A stretch of DNA of 64,000 nt from NCBI GenBank assembly GCA_018524345.1, contig JADQAZ010000002.1:496001-560000 (forward strand), written 5' to 3'. Of this stretch, positions 41,083 through 50,260 are shown one piece after another. Below the pieces are notes generated by a model. It saw nothing but the letters and a program-made list of their open reading frames with translations. It did no database searches and was not told the origin of the DNA. Position 1 is the first letter of the stretch. Every line of letters starts with the position of its first letter. The position numbers were made by a program, and so were the translations under genes. The DNA is from Harenicola maris. GTDB lineage: Bacteria > Pseudomonadota > Alphaproteobacteria > Rhodobacterales > Rhodobacteraceae.

Positions 41083-41970
41083 ATGACCCGTCTTCTATCC
41101 CTGATGGCTGCCATATTCACATTGGCTGGCTGCGAAATGATTCCGCCGATTGCGGACCTAACGACCGAGCCTGCCGAATTGATTCCTATGACCCATGCCG
41201 GATCGAAGTTGGAAAACCTTCCTCCTCCGACGCGTGCGCTTGATGTTGCGGTTTATGCCTTCCCCGATCTTTCCGGGGCAAATGAACCGGAGGATGAGTT
41301 TGCGAGCCTGTCGCGGGCTGTGACCCAAGGGGGGGCGCATTTGCTCGTGGATGTTTTGTCCTCTGCTGGTGGTGGCAAGTGGTTTGAAGTGTCGGAACGG
41401 ACCGGCGCGAATAACCTGCTGCGCGAACGGGAGATCATCGAGAAGACCCAGATCGCCTATCAAGGACGGTCGAGCCTGCCTGCGCTGCGTTTTGCAGGGA
41501 TTTTGATCGAGGGCGCCATTGTTGGGTATGACTCCAATGAAATTACAGGGGGCCTTGGGGCCAGTTATCTTGGTATCGGTTCCTCCGTTGAGTATCGCGA
41601 AGACATCGTTTCTGTTTCTATGCGTGCAGTCAGCGTTTCGACCGGGCGGGTTCTGACCTCGACCACGACCACTAAAACGGTTTACTCGGTTTTGCTCCGC
41701 AGCGGGCTGTTCCAGTTTGTTGCAGCCGACGAGTTTCTGGAGATCGAAGCGGGCTTTTCCCGCAATGAGCCAGAAATCTTCGCCGTGCGAGAGGCGATGG
41801 AGCTGGGCGTTATGGCCCTTATCGTTGAGGGCGCACGTGCCGGTGAATGGAAGTTCAAGGACGCCGCTGCCGGACAAGCTATCATGGAAAAGTTTAAGAC
41901 TTATGAAGCCCGCCGTTCGGCGCGCCCTGTCCTTAAACACTCCGGCGATGGCCTTAGAAAAACGAACTAA
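41083..41970 (+). CDS. csgG: Curli secretion channel lipoprotein CsgG
   Basis: 295 aa. Lipoprotein signal with lipobox LAGC (Cys17). The CsgG domain matches along its length: LPPPTRALDVAVYAFPDLSG, SRAVTQGGAHLLVDVL, WFEVSERTGANNLLREREII, GILIEGAIVGYDSNEITGG, YREDIVSVSMRAVSVSTGRVL, and the strands LTSTTTTKTVYSV. It forms the nonameric outer-membrane pore for unfolded curlins. No CsgE is encoded nearby, so gating may differ from E. coli. A terminator follows. Confidence 0.94.
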   Translation: MTRLLSLMAAIFTLAGCEMIPPIADLTTEPAELIPMTHAGSKLENLPPPTRALDVAVYAFPDLSGANEPEDEFASLSRAVTQGGAHLLVDVLSSAGGGKWFEVSERTGANNLLREREIIEKTQIAYQGRSSLPALRFAGILIEGAIVGYDSNEITGGLGASYLGIGSSVEYREDIVSVSMRAVSVSTGRVLTSTTTTKTVYSVLLRSGLFQFVAADEFLEIEAGFSRNEPEIFAVREAMELGVMALIVEGARAGEWKFKDAAAGQAIMEKFKTYEARRSARPVLKHSGDGLRKTN

Positions 41971-42017
41971 TACCGAACCATCGCCCCAGTTTGTTCACCT
42001 TTGCTGACTAGCCTGAT

Positions 42018-42048
42018 CCTGCGGTGCCAAAAGGCATCGCAGGTTTTT
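42018..42048 (+). terminator. Terminator after csgG
   Basis: CCTGCGGTGCC (42018-42028), AAAA, GGCATCGCAGG (42033-42043), then TTTTT. The 11-bp stem has one G-T pair. It separates csgG from the third curlin gene. Confidence 0.9.
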
Positions 42049-42108
42049 CTTTGGGTGTAGGCAGCGAAGGCAATCGTTGACCCTGTGCCCCAGAATGAGG
42101 CGCAGAAA

Positions 42109-42567
42109 ATGAAAAAAACGATCCTTTATACAGCAATCGCAATCGCCATGAGTGGCGCAGTATCGGCCCAAGAGGCGATGATTGCCCAGGTCGGCGGCGT
42201 ATCTGTTGGGGCCACAACGCCCCAGCCGGTGAACGTGACGGTTTCCTCGGTTCAAGCGCAGGTAACACCCGCAGCCCCGACCAGTGTTCAGCTGTCCACC
42301 CTGTTTCAGGACAGCGCCCTTCCCGCAGCCGCAACAAGCGGGCCGGTTGCCATGGCGCATCAGACCGGAAGCAACCATTCCGCAGCCATTCAGCAGGACG
42401 GTTTGAACGCCGCTGTTTTGCAGCAAGCGGGCTATGGCAACACCGGTCTGATCCAGCAGTATGGCGGCACACAGAACCGCGCGGCTGTAATCCAGAATGG
42501 CACGGGTGGATCGGCCCTGATCGCGCAGAACGGCTCCGGCAACCGCGCTTTGATCCTTCAGAACTAA
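42109..42567 (+). CDS. Curlin-repeat protein (third curlin)
   Basis: 152 aa from ATG at 42109 with TGAGG upstream; a GTG at 42085 is less likely. Signal peptide ~1-21 (ILYTAIAIAMSGAVSAQ). A repeat-free Val/Pro/Thr segment (~25-75) leads to four or five tight repeats: AMAHQTGSNHSAAIQQ, LQQAGYGNTGLIQQ, AVIQNGTGGSALIAQ, NGSGNRALILQ. The repeats are shorter (about 16-20 residues) and closer to consensus than in the other two curlins. It sits after the csgG terminator, so it has its own promoter. A second nucleator or fibre type is possible. Confidence 0.8.
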   Translation: MKKTILYTAIAIAMSGAVSAQEAMIAQVGGVSVGATTPQPVNVTVSSVQAQVTPAAPTSVQLSTLFQDSALPAAATSGPVAMAHQTGSNHSAAIQQDGLNAAVLQQAGYGNTGLIQQYGGTQNRAAVIQNGTGGSALIAQNGSGNRALILQN

Positions 42568-42616
42568 GGCGCTGCCGAGCGGTTTGAAAATGTGAGGGGC
42601 GGCGAGAGGGTCGCCT

Positions 42617-43324
42617 CTACATCATGCGGATGACGTCTTTGTCTATCGACAATAGATAGCCGCGCCTTGCGATGTTCTTGACCAAGAGCTCGCTGACCAT
42701 CTGGTTGCCGAGTGTATCGCGCAGGCGTTTGATGCGCGTGGCGCCTGCGGCTTCGTCGCAGTCGGCGGCGGATTTGCCTTGGATCATGCCCTCGATCTCT
42801 GCGCCGGACAGGACGTCATCGTCCATGCGGGCCTCTGCCAGAACGGAGAGGGTTTCGATGGCGGCCTCTGTCAATTTGAATTCCATATTGTTGAGCAGGA
42901 CCAAACGCTCCTCGCGGCTGATGACGAGGGAGGAGACCTGAATGCCGGTGCGCTCGATCTCTCCCATACGGCGGTTGAGGGAGATGATCGTGACCAGAAA
43001 CACCAGCGATGCGATCAGCAGGGCGGTGGCAAAGATCAGCAGCACAAAGATCACCACGCGGTAGCTGACCAGAACATCGGCAAAGGCGGTGCCCGATTGG
43101 GCGAGGATGACCAAAAGCGTCACCTCGGCCTCATTGCTGGTGAGGTTGTCGTTCTCGACAAAGATCCGCTCGATCCGCTCGTTAAAGGCATTGGCGTCGG
43201 GCAGGTTCAAAAACAGAAAGACCGCCGCCGCCAGCAGGATCAAAACAATCGCAACGATGCCAAGGGTGACCACACGCCCGCCGCGGGCGCGGGTTTCAGT
43301 AGCGGAGATAGTATTGTCCGGCAC
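42617..43324 (-). CDS. Membrane protein with C-terminal OmpR-type winged helix
   Basis: 235 aa from GTG at 43324, preceded by AAAGGA at good spacing; a GTG at 43348 is possible. Two hydrophobic helices (VVTLGIVAIVLILLAAAVFLF and VVIFVLLIFATALLIASLVF) flank a ~45-residue loop that would face the periplasm. The C-terminal ~95 residues (EFKLTEAAIETLSVLAEA, TRIKRLRDTLG, LLVKNIARRGYLLS) follow the OmpR/PhoB winged-helix pattern with its GYLL wing. This is a membrane-bound DNA-binding protein with the binding domain at the C-terminus, the reverse of ToxR/CadC. It is convergent with the curlin gene; a curli regulator is a reasonable guess. Confidence 0.72.
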   Translation of the reverse strand: MPDNTISATETRARGGRVVTLGIVAIVLILLAAAVFLFLNLPDANAFNERIERIFVENDNLTSNEAEVTLLVILAQSGTAFADVLVSYRVVIFVLLIFATALLIASLVFLVTIISLNRRMGEIERTGIQVSSLVISREERLVLLNNMEFKLTEAAIETLSVLAEARMDDDVLSGAEIEGMIQGKSAADCDEAAGATRIKRLRDTLGNQMVSELLVKNIARRGYLLSIDKDVIRMM

Positions 43325-43577
43325 TTTTCTTCCTTTGGGCAAGTCCACTGTCGTCGAATACTGTCAGAACTGTCAGCAGGGTCCAGCCCTGAGACGCGAT
43401 CCTTGAGCGTAGCTCTTTGGTGGCCGCGGGTTTGGTGCAGTCGCCATTGATGCGTGCCACACCATAGTGGAGCTGGAGCGGGTTGTCCTGCTTGGCCTTA
43501 TAGTCGGCATAGCAGGCGGCCCCGGCGGGGGCGGCGAAAAGGGCAAGGAGGGCCGCTGTGGCAAAGGCGTGTTTCAT
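43296..43577 (-). CDS. Small secreted protein of unknown function
   Basis: 93 aa from ATG at 43577. Signal peptide ~1-20 (TAALLALFAAPAGA). The mature part (CYADYKAKQDNPLQLHYGVARINGDCTKP, SQGWTLLTVLTVFDDSGL) has two cysteines and looks like a compact periplasmic domain. Not a family I can name. It overlaps the membrane winged-helix gene by 29 bases and precedes it on the same strand, so the two are probably co-expressed and may work together, for example as a periplasmic partner of the sensor. Confidence 0.7.
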   Translation of the reverse strand: MKHAFATAALLALFAAPAGAACYADYKAKQDNPLQLHYGVARINGDCTKPAATKELRSRIASQGWTLLTVLTVFDDSGLAQRKKSAGQYYLRY

Positions 43578-43755
43578 GGCGTCCGTTTTGGGCAAAGCGG
43601 CGTGGATATTCAATAACAACCGGTGGTTTCGCCGTGGTTATCGCCTTTCGTCCGCGCGTTATTGAGCGGCAGAGCGGATCGGGGCGAGGGTTCCTCATCA
43701 CCCATCCGGCGCCGCCTATCCAGCGCCCCAGCCTAACCCCGAGAGGACCCGACCC

Positions 43756-44256
43756 ATGTTGAACCGCATCACCGCCCATACCCTTGCCGCCGCGATTGCC
43801 TTTACATCCATGCCCGCCGCGCAGGCCCATGCCGATACCAGTGACAAGGATGTGCTGAAACTGTTGGCCGGATTGGCCACGGTTGCCATCATCGCCAAGA
43901 CGGTGGAGGACAATAACAGCCGCAAGGCGGAGAAGCGCAACCGCCCGCCCGTTGTGGTGCAGGCGCCGCGTGGCCATCCCAAGCACAGCGGGCCGGTGCG
44001 CGGTCAGGTCACGCCTTATTATGCACCGAGACCCAAGACGCCCAAGTGGCCGCGCCTTTGGGTTCCGGCCAAGTGTCAGCAGGCGGTTCGGACGGGAAAT
44101 GGCACGCGGTATGTCTATGGCGACTCCTGCCTAAAGCGGATTGGCCTGCGTGCGAGCCTGCCGCAGCAATGCAAGCTGCGTGTGAACGTGCGCGGGCGGA
44201 GTTCGGCGGCTTGGGGGCATAATTGCCTGCGCCGTGCGGGCTATCATTTTCAGTGA
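43756..44256 (+). CDS. Secreted basic protein of unknown function
   Basis: 166 aa. Signal peptide ~1-26 (LAAAIAFTSMPAAQAHA), a short hydrophobic segment (LLAGLATVAIIAKTV), a Pro/Lys/Arg-rich linker, and a C-terminal domain with four cysteines in a repeated pattern (PAKCQQAVR ... DSCLKRIG ... PQQCKLRV ... HNCLRRAGY). This Cys-rich ending resembles conserved uncharacterised Rhodobacteraceae proteins. Alone between divergent and co-directional neighbours. Confidence 0.72.
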   Translation: MLNRITAHTLAAAIAFTSMPAAQAHADTSDKDVLKLLAGLATVAIIAKTVEDNNSRKAEKRNRPPVVVQAPRGHPKHSGPVRGQVTPYYAPRPKTPKWPRLWVPAKCQQAVRTGNGTRYVYGDSCLKRIGLRASLPQQCKLRVNVRGRSSAAWGHNCLRRAGYHFQ

Positions 44257-44312
44257 TTTGAGGTGAGGCAGGGGCCCTTTGTCTCATAGGGGCCTTTGGC
44301 AGAGGTTGGCAT

Positions 44313-45002
44313 ATGCCGGCCAAACTTGGGGGCGGGGGAAACCTTGCCCCCTTTTTCGTCTTGATGCAGGGGCCCCATGCGGGCATGCCTTTGGCCATGA
44401 CAAACGGACCTGACGATAGCTATGAGGCCAAGGCCCGCGCGGGCGGGGCATCCCGGATTGCCGGGGTGGACGAGGTCGGCCGCGGGCCATTGGCGGGGCC
44501 GGTGACGGCGGCGGCGGTGATTCTAGACCCCGCACAGATTCCCGAGGGCCTGAATGATTCCAAAAAGCTGACAGCGAAACGCCGCGCGGCTTTGGCCGAG
44601 GCGATCCATGCGACGGCGCGGGTGGCGATTGTGCATATCGGGGTGGAGGAGATCGACCGGATCAACATCCTGCAGGCCTCGCTTCTGGCGATGCGGCGCG
44701 CGGTGGAGGAAGTTGCGGCGGATTTTGCCCTGATCGACGGAAACAAGATTCCCGCGGACCTGCCCTGTCCTGCGGAGGCTGTAATCAAAGGCGATGGCAA
44801 GGTTTTGTCGATCGCTGCGGCCTCGATCGTGGCAAAAGTCGCGCGCGACGCGGTGATGGTGGATTTGGCGCAACAGCACCCCGGCTACGGCTGGGAAACG
44901 AATGCGGGCTACGGGACGACTGTGCATTTTAGGGCACTATCCGAATTTGGGGTGACACCATATCATCGGCGAAGCTTCGCCCCCATCCGCAATATGTTGT
45001 AG
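44313..45002 (+). CDS. rnhB: Ribonuclease HII
   Basis: 229 aa. [15 protein letters not shown] carries the first catalytic Asp-Glu; [21 protein letters not shown] and [17 protein letters not shown] complete the RNase HII signature. It removes RNA primers and misincorporated ribonucleotides from DNA. The ATG at 44313 has AGAGG seven bases upstream; an ATG at 44397 would remove a poorly conserved 28-residue leader and cannot be excluded. Confidence 0.93.
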   Translation: MPAKLGGGGNLAPFFVLMQGPHAGMPLAMTNGPDDSYEAKARAGGASRIAGVDEVGRGPLAGPVTAAAVILDPAQIPEGLNDSKKLTAKRRAALAEAIHATARVAIVHIGVEEIDRINILQASLLAMRRAVEEVAADFALIDGNKIPADLPCPAEAVIKGDGKVLSIAAASIVAKVARDAVMVDLAQQHPGYGWETNAGYGTTVHFRALSEFGVTPYHRRSFAPIRNML

Positions 45003-45024
45003 CAAGCCTTTTTCCCAAATCATT

Positions 45025-45063
45025 GATTCAAAAAAGAATTTGAAACCGAATCAGCTTTGACTC
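45025..45063. promoter_or_regulatory. Cluster of three GANTC sites upstream of ccrM
   Basis: GATTC (45025-45029), GAATC (45048-45052) and GACTC (45059-45063) lie 87-125 bases upstream of the ccrM start. CcrM methylates GANTC, and in Caulobacter such sites in its own promoter dampen expression when fully methylated. The same feedback is likely here. Confidence 0.6.
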
Positions 45064-45071
45064 AAGGTTAG

Positions 45072-46271
<1,200 letters not shown>

Positions 46272-46329
46272 ACACCCTAATTTCGATGTTACCGCCGGTG
46301 CCTGTGGCCTGACACATGGCACATCCTTG

Positions 46330-46367
46330 GCCCCTGTTCTTCACTTGTGAAGACAGGGGCATTTTTT
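46330..46367 (+). terminator. Terminator after ccrM
   Basis: GCCCCTG and CTTCAC (46330-46344) pair with GTGAAG and CAGGGGC (46347-46360) around a 2-base centre, with one bulge. ATTTTTT follows. Confidence 0.88.
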
Positions 46368-46389
46368 GTGGGAAAACCCATGAAAACTT

Positions 46390-46419
46390 GATGCACAACT
46401 GATGCACATCCGATGCACA
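46390..46419. repeat. Three direct GATGCACA repeats at 11-bp spacing
   Basis: Copies at 46390-46397, 46401-46408 and 46412-46419, each followed by a three-base spacer. One helical turn between units puts them on one face of the DNA, as in iterons or cooperative protein sites. No known motif is recognised. Confidence 0.7.
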
Positions 46420-46545
46420 AAGCGTCTGTATGTTTTTGCAGATCGCACGCCACGCGCGCACAATTTGCGTCAGCAAATTGCCACGCCCAACCGGGCGTGA
46501 GGCCCGAAGGGGCGAAGCGGACGGGCGGGAGGGTTTGGGGGCGGA

Positions 46546-46564
46546 AAATTTTCTACGAAAATTT
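46546..46564 (-). repeat. Dispersed AT-rich palindrome, copy 1 (3' of alkB)
   Basis: AAATTTTC (46546-46553), three bases, GAAAATTT (46557-46564), 11 bases past the alkB stop. Similar elements lie after ftsK (56097) and the amidase gene (60414). Confidence 0.65.
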
Positions 46565-46575
46565 GGATGGAGCGG

Positions 46576-47724
46576 TTAGCGGGGCGCGGGGTTGCTGGCC
46601 TTGGCGTAGGGTTTCCAGTCGGTGATGTCGGGGTAGTATTGTTTGCGCCATGCGCGCACGCGCGGGTTCATCATGCGGCGCCATGCGGGGGGGATCATGG
46701 CGAGGAAGGTCATCACCGGATAGCCGTAGGGCAGTTGCGGGGCCTCTGTATCGTCATAGCTTTGCAGCAGGGGAAAGCGGCGGTTGGGTTTGTAGTGGTG
46801 GTCGGAGTGGCGTTGCAGGTTGATCAGCAGCCAGTTCGACGCCTTGTGGTTGGAGTTCCACGAATGGCGCGGCAGGACCGGCTCATACTTGCCCTCGCCC
46901 TTGTGGCGGCGGGTCAGGCCGTAGTGTTCGACGTAGTTCACAAGCTCCAGCTGCCAGACGGCGATGAAGGCTTGGTAGAGGAACAGCAGGAGGCCGAGCC
47001 AGCCGCCGATCAGAACCGCCAGCAGCACGAAGCCCAGTTGCAGGGCGCCGTAGCGCCAGAAGGGGTTGGACGGGTGGAAGGGGCTGCGGTTGCGGCGGGC
47101 TTGCATTTTGGCCTCGGCGTTCCAGGCGGAGGCGAGGCATTCGCGTAGGACGCGGGGGAAGAAGCGGTGGAAGCCCTCGTTATAGCGGGCTGTCACCGGA
47201 TCCTTTGGGGTGGCGACATAGGTGTGGTGGACCAGCAGGTGTTCGGAGCGAAAGTGGCTGTAGAGGACGGTTGCGAGCAGCAGGTCCGCCAGCCAGCGTT
47301 CGGTTTTGTTTTTCTGGTGCATCAACTCGTGGGAGTAGTTGATCCCGATGGTGCCGGAGACCACGCCAAGCCCGAAGGCGAGGCCGATTTTCTCCCAGAT
47401 ATTGAGGTGGCCCGTATGGGTCATCACCCAGATGCCGCCGAAGATCAGCACGAATTGCACCGGAAACCAGATCAGCGTGATGGCGCGATACCATGTGAGG
47501 GAGGTGTCCGGTGTGTCGGGGTCTGCGTTGGCCTCGTAGAGGCCGAGCAGCCCGTCGAGGATGGAGAACAGCAGCCATGTGCAGAGCGGTAGCACAAAGA
47601 CCCAGACGCCGCCATAGGCGAGGCCGAGGGCGACCAGGGGCACCGTGATCAGCGAGGCCCAGAAGGGCAGGGCCATTTGCAGGGTGCTGAGGCGGGCGGC
47701 CGGGATATAGGGGCTTTGTGTCAT
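46576..47724 (-). CDS. alkB: Alkane 1-monooxygenase (AlkB-type di-iron membrane hydroxylase)
   Basis: 382 aa, six membrane helices. The histidine boxes are intact: NYSHELMHQK, HLLVHHTYVATP, LQRHSDHHY, and the AlkB marker NYVEHYGLTR. It hydroxylates the terminal carbon of medium-chain alkanes using rubredoxin electrons. No rubredoxin or rubredoxin reductase gene is in the window. Single gene on the minus strand between ccrM and mutY. Confidence 0.93.
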   Translation of the reverse strand: MTQSPYIPAARLSTLQMALPFWASLITVPLVALGLAYGGVWVFVLPLCTWLLFSILDGLLGLYEANADPDTPDTSLTWYRAITLIWFPVQFVLIFGGIWVMTHTGHLNIWEKIGLAFGLGVVSGTIGINYSHELMHQKNKTERWLADLLLATVLYSHFRSEHLLVHHTYVATPKDPVTARYNEGFHRFFPRVLRECLASAWNAEAKMQARRNRSPFHPSNPFWRYGALQLGFVLLAVLIGGWLGLLLFLYQAFIAVWQLELVNYVEHYGLTRRHKGEGKYEPVLPRHSWNSNHKASNWLLINLQRHSDHHYKPNRRFPLLQSYDDTEAPQLPYGYPVMTFLAMIPPAWRRMMNPRVRAWRKQYYPDITDWKPYAKASNPAPR

Positions 47725-47754
47725 GGGCGCAGGTTAGTCCAAAATCTGCATTAC

Positions 47755-48807
47755 TCAATGGGGCGGAAGGACGCTGGCCGCAAGGTCATAGGCCTTGCGC
47801 ATCACCGTGGGCAGGCTTGCCGGGGCGAGGCGTTGCCATTCGCCCGTGGTGGGGTTGGTGCCCATGGGGGCCTCGGCGAGTTTGACCGTGAGGATCAGGT
47901 GGAAGTGGGTGAAGGTATGGCGGACCTCTGCCCCAGCGTCGCGCCAGTCGGCGGGGAAGGGCGGGGCGCTGGGCGGGGAGTCCTCGGCCCAGTCCGACCC
48001 CGGCCAGCCGAGCATACCGCCCAGCAGGCCCTTGTCGGGCCGGGTTTCCAGCAGCCAAGCGCCATCGGCGCGGCGGGCGAGGTAGACGGTGCCGTAGCGT
48101 GTCGGTTTGGGTTTCTTGGGCGTTTTCTTGGGCAGTTCGGCGGCGATGCCCTGTGCGCGGGCCTTGCAGGGGGCGGACCATGGGCAGATGCCGCAGGCGG
48201 GACTGCGCGGGGTGCAGATGGTGGCGCCGAGGTCCATCACCGCCTGTGCGTAGTCACCCGGACGTTGCGCGGGGGTAAGGGCGGCGGCGAGGGCGGTGAG
48301 CTGTGGTTTGGAGGCGGGCAGGGGCTCTGTCACCGCATGGAGGCGTGACATGACCCGCTCCACATTGCCATCCACCACGGTTTCGGGGGCGTCAAAGGCG
48401 ATGGCGGAGATCGCGGCGCAGGTATAGGGGCCGATGCCGGGCAGGGAGAGCAGCCCCGCCGGATCGGAGGGGAATTGCCCGCCATGATCGGCCACCACCG
48501 CGCGGGCGCATTTCAGCAGGTTGCGCGCGCGGGCGTAGTAGCCAAGGCCCGCCCAAGCGGCCATGACATCGGCATCCTCGGCCGCGGCCAGATCGGAGAC
48601 CGTCGGCCAGAGGCGGGTGAAGACCTCGAAGTAGGATTTCACCGCCGCGACAGTGGTTTGTTGCAGCATGACCTCTGACAGCCAGACGCGGTAGGGGTCG
48701 GGCAGCACGCCCTTGGCGCGCTCTGCCGGGGGCACGCGCCATGGCATTTCGCGGGCGTGGCGGTCATACCAAGCGAGGAGTTGCTGATTGAGGGTCTCGT
48801 CACGCAC
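47755..48807 (-). CDS. mutY: A/G-specific adenine DNA glycosylase
   Basis: 350 aa from GTG at 48807. Start WYDRHAREMPWR, VMLQQTTVAAV, the helix-hairpin-helix LPGIGPYTCAAI, catalytic Asp in VVDGNVERVM, and the iron-sulfur cysteines C-x6-C-x2-C-x5-C in CTPRSPACGICPWSAPC. The C-terminal NUDIX-like domain (~230-340) recognises 8-oxoG. It removes A paired with 8-oxoG. Divergent from dciA, the usual alphaproteobacterial arrangement. Confidence 0.94.
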   Translation of the reverse strand: MRDETLNQQLLAWYDRHAREMPWRVPPAERAKGVLPDPYRVWLSEVMLQQTTVAAVKSYFEVFTRLWPTVSDLAAAEDADVMAAWAGLGYYARARNLLKCARAVVADHGGQFPSDPAGLLSLPGIGPYTCAAISAIAFDAPETVVDGNVERVMSRLHAVTEPLPASKPQLTALAAALTPAQRPGDYAQAVMDLGATICTPRSPACGICPWSAPCKARAQGIAAELPKKTPKKPKPTRYGTVYLARRADGAWLLETRPDKGLLGGMLGWPGSDWAEDSPPSAPPFPADWRDAGAEVRHTFTHFHLILTVKLAEAPMGTNPTTGEWQRLAPASLPTVMRKAYDLAASVLPPH

Positions 48808-48890
48808 CTGTTATGGCCCTTTTGTCTGCTTAACCTAGTCCACCGGTCTGCTATTCGATAACCTCTCGATAAGGTTTATACAGCGAGCAG

Positions 48891-49418
48891 ATGAGCCAGA
48901 AACCGACATATTCACCCAAACCCCGTTTCAGCAAGGGTTTTCGCCGCGCCAGCACATTGGTGCAGGACCGTATCCGCGATGGCGGGGCGAGCCGGGGATT
49001 CGCCGTGAGCCGCCTGTTGACCCATTGGGGCGAGATCGTGGGCGAGGAAACCGCGCGCAATACGCGGCCTGTCAATGTCAGCTATGGCAAGGGCGGGATG
49101 GGCGCGACCCTGACGGTTCTGGCGCGCGGCGCCATGGGGCCGGAGTTGCAGATGCAGGAGCCCAAGATCCGCGAGAAGGTGAATGCCTGCTATGGCTATC
49201 AGGCGATTTCGCGCATCCGTTTTACCCAGACAGCGGGCACCGGCTTTGCCGAGGGGCAGGCGCAGTTTGCCCCCGCGCCCAAGGCCGCCGCGACATCCGC
49301 CGCGCCAGCGCCGGAGGTGGCTCGCGCAGGGGCCGAGATGTCGCAGGGCGTTCAGGACGAGGGCCTGCGGGCGCTTTTGGCGGAGCTTGGGGCCAAGGTC
49401 CTGACGCGCCGCAATTAA
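48891..49418 (+). CDS. dciA: DciA-like (DUF721) replicative helicase loader
   Basis: 175 aa. The KH-like DUF721 domain spans ~20-115 (FAVSRLLTHWGEIVGEETA, TLTVLARGAMGPELQMQEP, KVNACYGYQAISRIRFTQ). An Ala/Pro-rich disordered tail follows, then a short C-terminal helix. DciA proteins interact with DnaB helicase in bacteria lacking DnaC. Co-directional with dsbA 40 bases on, as in other Rhodobacterales. Confidence 0.85.
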   Translation: MSQKPTYSPKPRFSKGFRRASTLVQDRIRDGGASRGFAVSRLLTHWGEIVGEETARNTRPVNVSYGKGGMGATLTVLARGAMGPELQMQEPKIREKVNACYGYQAISRIRFTQTAGTGFAEGQAQFAPAPKAAATSAAPAPEVARAGAEMSQGVQDEGLRALLAELGAKVLTRRN

Positions 49419-49458
49419 CAGGAATTTTTGCACCCGATACGGGAATGAAAGGAAGACG

Positions 49459-50124
49459 ATGAACACTTGGATGAAGCAGGCCTGCCTTGCGACTGTTGTG
49501 GCCACCCTGCCTTGGGCAGTGATGGCGCAGACAACCACCGAAGAGGCCCCTGCCGAAACGGCAGAGGTGGCCGAGGACGCCGTGGAGGCCGAAGCGCCGC
49601 AGGTCTTGGACATGACCATGGGGCAGGAAGACGCCCCTGTGACAGTGATCGAATACGGGTCCTTCACCTGCCCCCATTGTGCGAGCTTTCACGTTAACAC
49701 TTTCTCGCAGATCAAGGAAAACTACATCGAGACCGGCAAGGTGAAGTTCATTCACCGCGAGGTGTATTTTGACCGTTATGGTCTGTGGGCCGGGATGATG
49801 GCGCGTTGCGCGGGGCCAGAGCGCTATTTCGCCCTGACCGACCTGATTTATACCCAGCAGGGGGATTGGGTCTCCGGCGGCGATGCTGCGGGAATTGCCG
49901 CCAACCTGCGCAAGATGGGCCTGACCTCTGGCATGGACCCAGAGACCCTTGATGCCTGTATGTCCGATGGGGCCAAGGCGCAGGCTTTGGTCAACACCTT
50001 TGAAGAGAACCGCGTGGCCGATGATGTGACCTCGACCCCGACGTTTATCATCAACGGCGAGAAGTTCACCAACATGAGCTTTGAGGACTTCGCCGAGGTT
50101 CTGGACGACAAGCTGGGCGAATAA
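49459..50124 (+). CDS. DsbA-family periplasmic thiol-disulfide protein
   Basis: 221 aa. Signal peptide ~1-22, an acidic Ala/Glu linker (~24-50), then a thioredoxin fold with active-site CPHC in EYGSFTCPHCASFH and the cis-Pro segment TSTPTFIINGEKF. It matches the alphaproteobacterial DsbA/BdbD group next to dciA. It probably oxidises or isomerises periplasmic cysteines. Ends at a good terminator. Confidence 0.9.
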   Translation: MNTWMKQACLATVVATLPWAVMAQTTTEEAPAETAEVAEDAVEAEAPQVLDMTMGQEDAPVTVIEYGSFTCPHCASFHVNTFSQIKENYIETGKVKFIHREVYFDRYGLWAGMMARCAGPERYFALTDLIYTQQGDWVSGGDAAGIAANLRKMGLTSGMDPETLDACMSDGAKAQALVNTFEENRVADDVTSTPTFIINGEKFTNMSFEDFAEVLDDKLGE

Positions 50125-50166
50125 GCCCCTGCTCACCCCTTGGGTGGGCGATAGAGAGCAAAACAG

Positions 50167-50193
50167 CCCGTCCCGGTTTTCGGGGCGGGTTTT
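50167..50193 (+). terminator. Terminator after the dsbA-type gene
   Basis: CCCGTCCCG (50167-50175), GTTTT, CGGGGCGGG (50181-50189) with one G-T pair, then TTTT. It insulates the housekeeping operon from the accessory cassette that follows. Confidence 0.88.
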
Positions 50194-50260
50194 CCTTTAC
50201 AGGCCGGAAATTTGTGCCATTTTCGGCGGCATTGGCATCATGTTTTGGTAGTAGATTTTT

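Larger units (their letters stand above)
46272..46575. other. Convergent intergenic region between ccrM and alkB
   Basis: 304 bases dense in structure: the ccrM terminator (46330-46367), three GATGCACA repeats (46390-46419), a CAATTTGC/GCAAATTG dyad near 46460-46480, a CACGCCC/GGGCGTG hairpin near 46482-46500, and the AT-rich palindrome at 46546-46564. No coding sequence. This may be the alkB 3' region or a small RNA locus. Confidence 0.5.
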
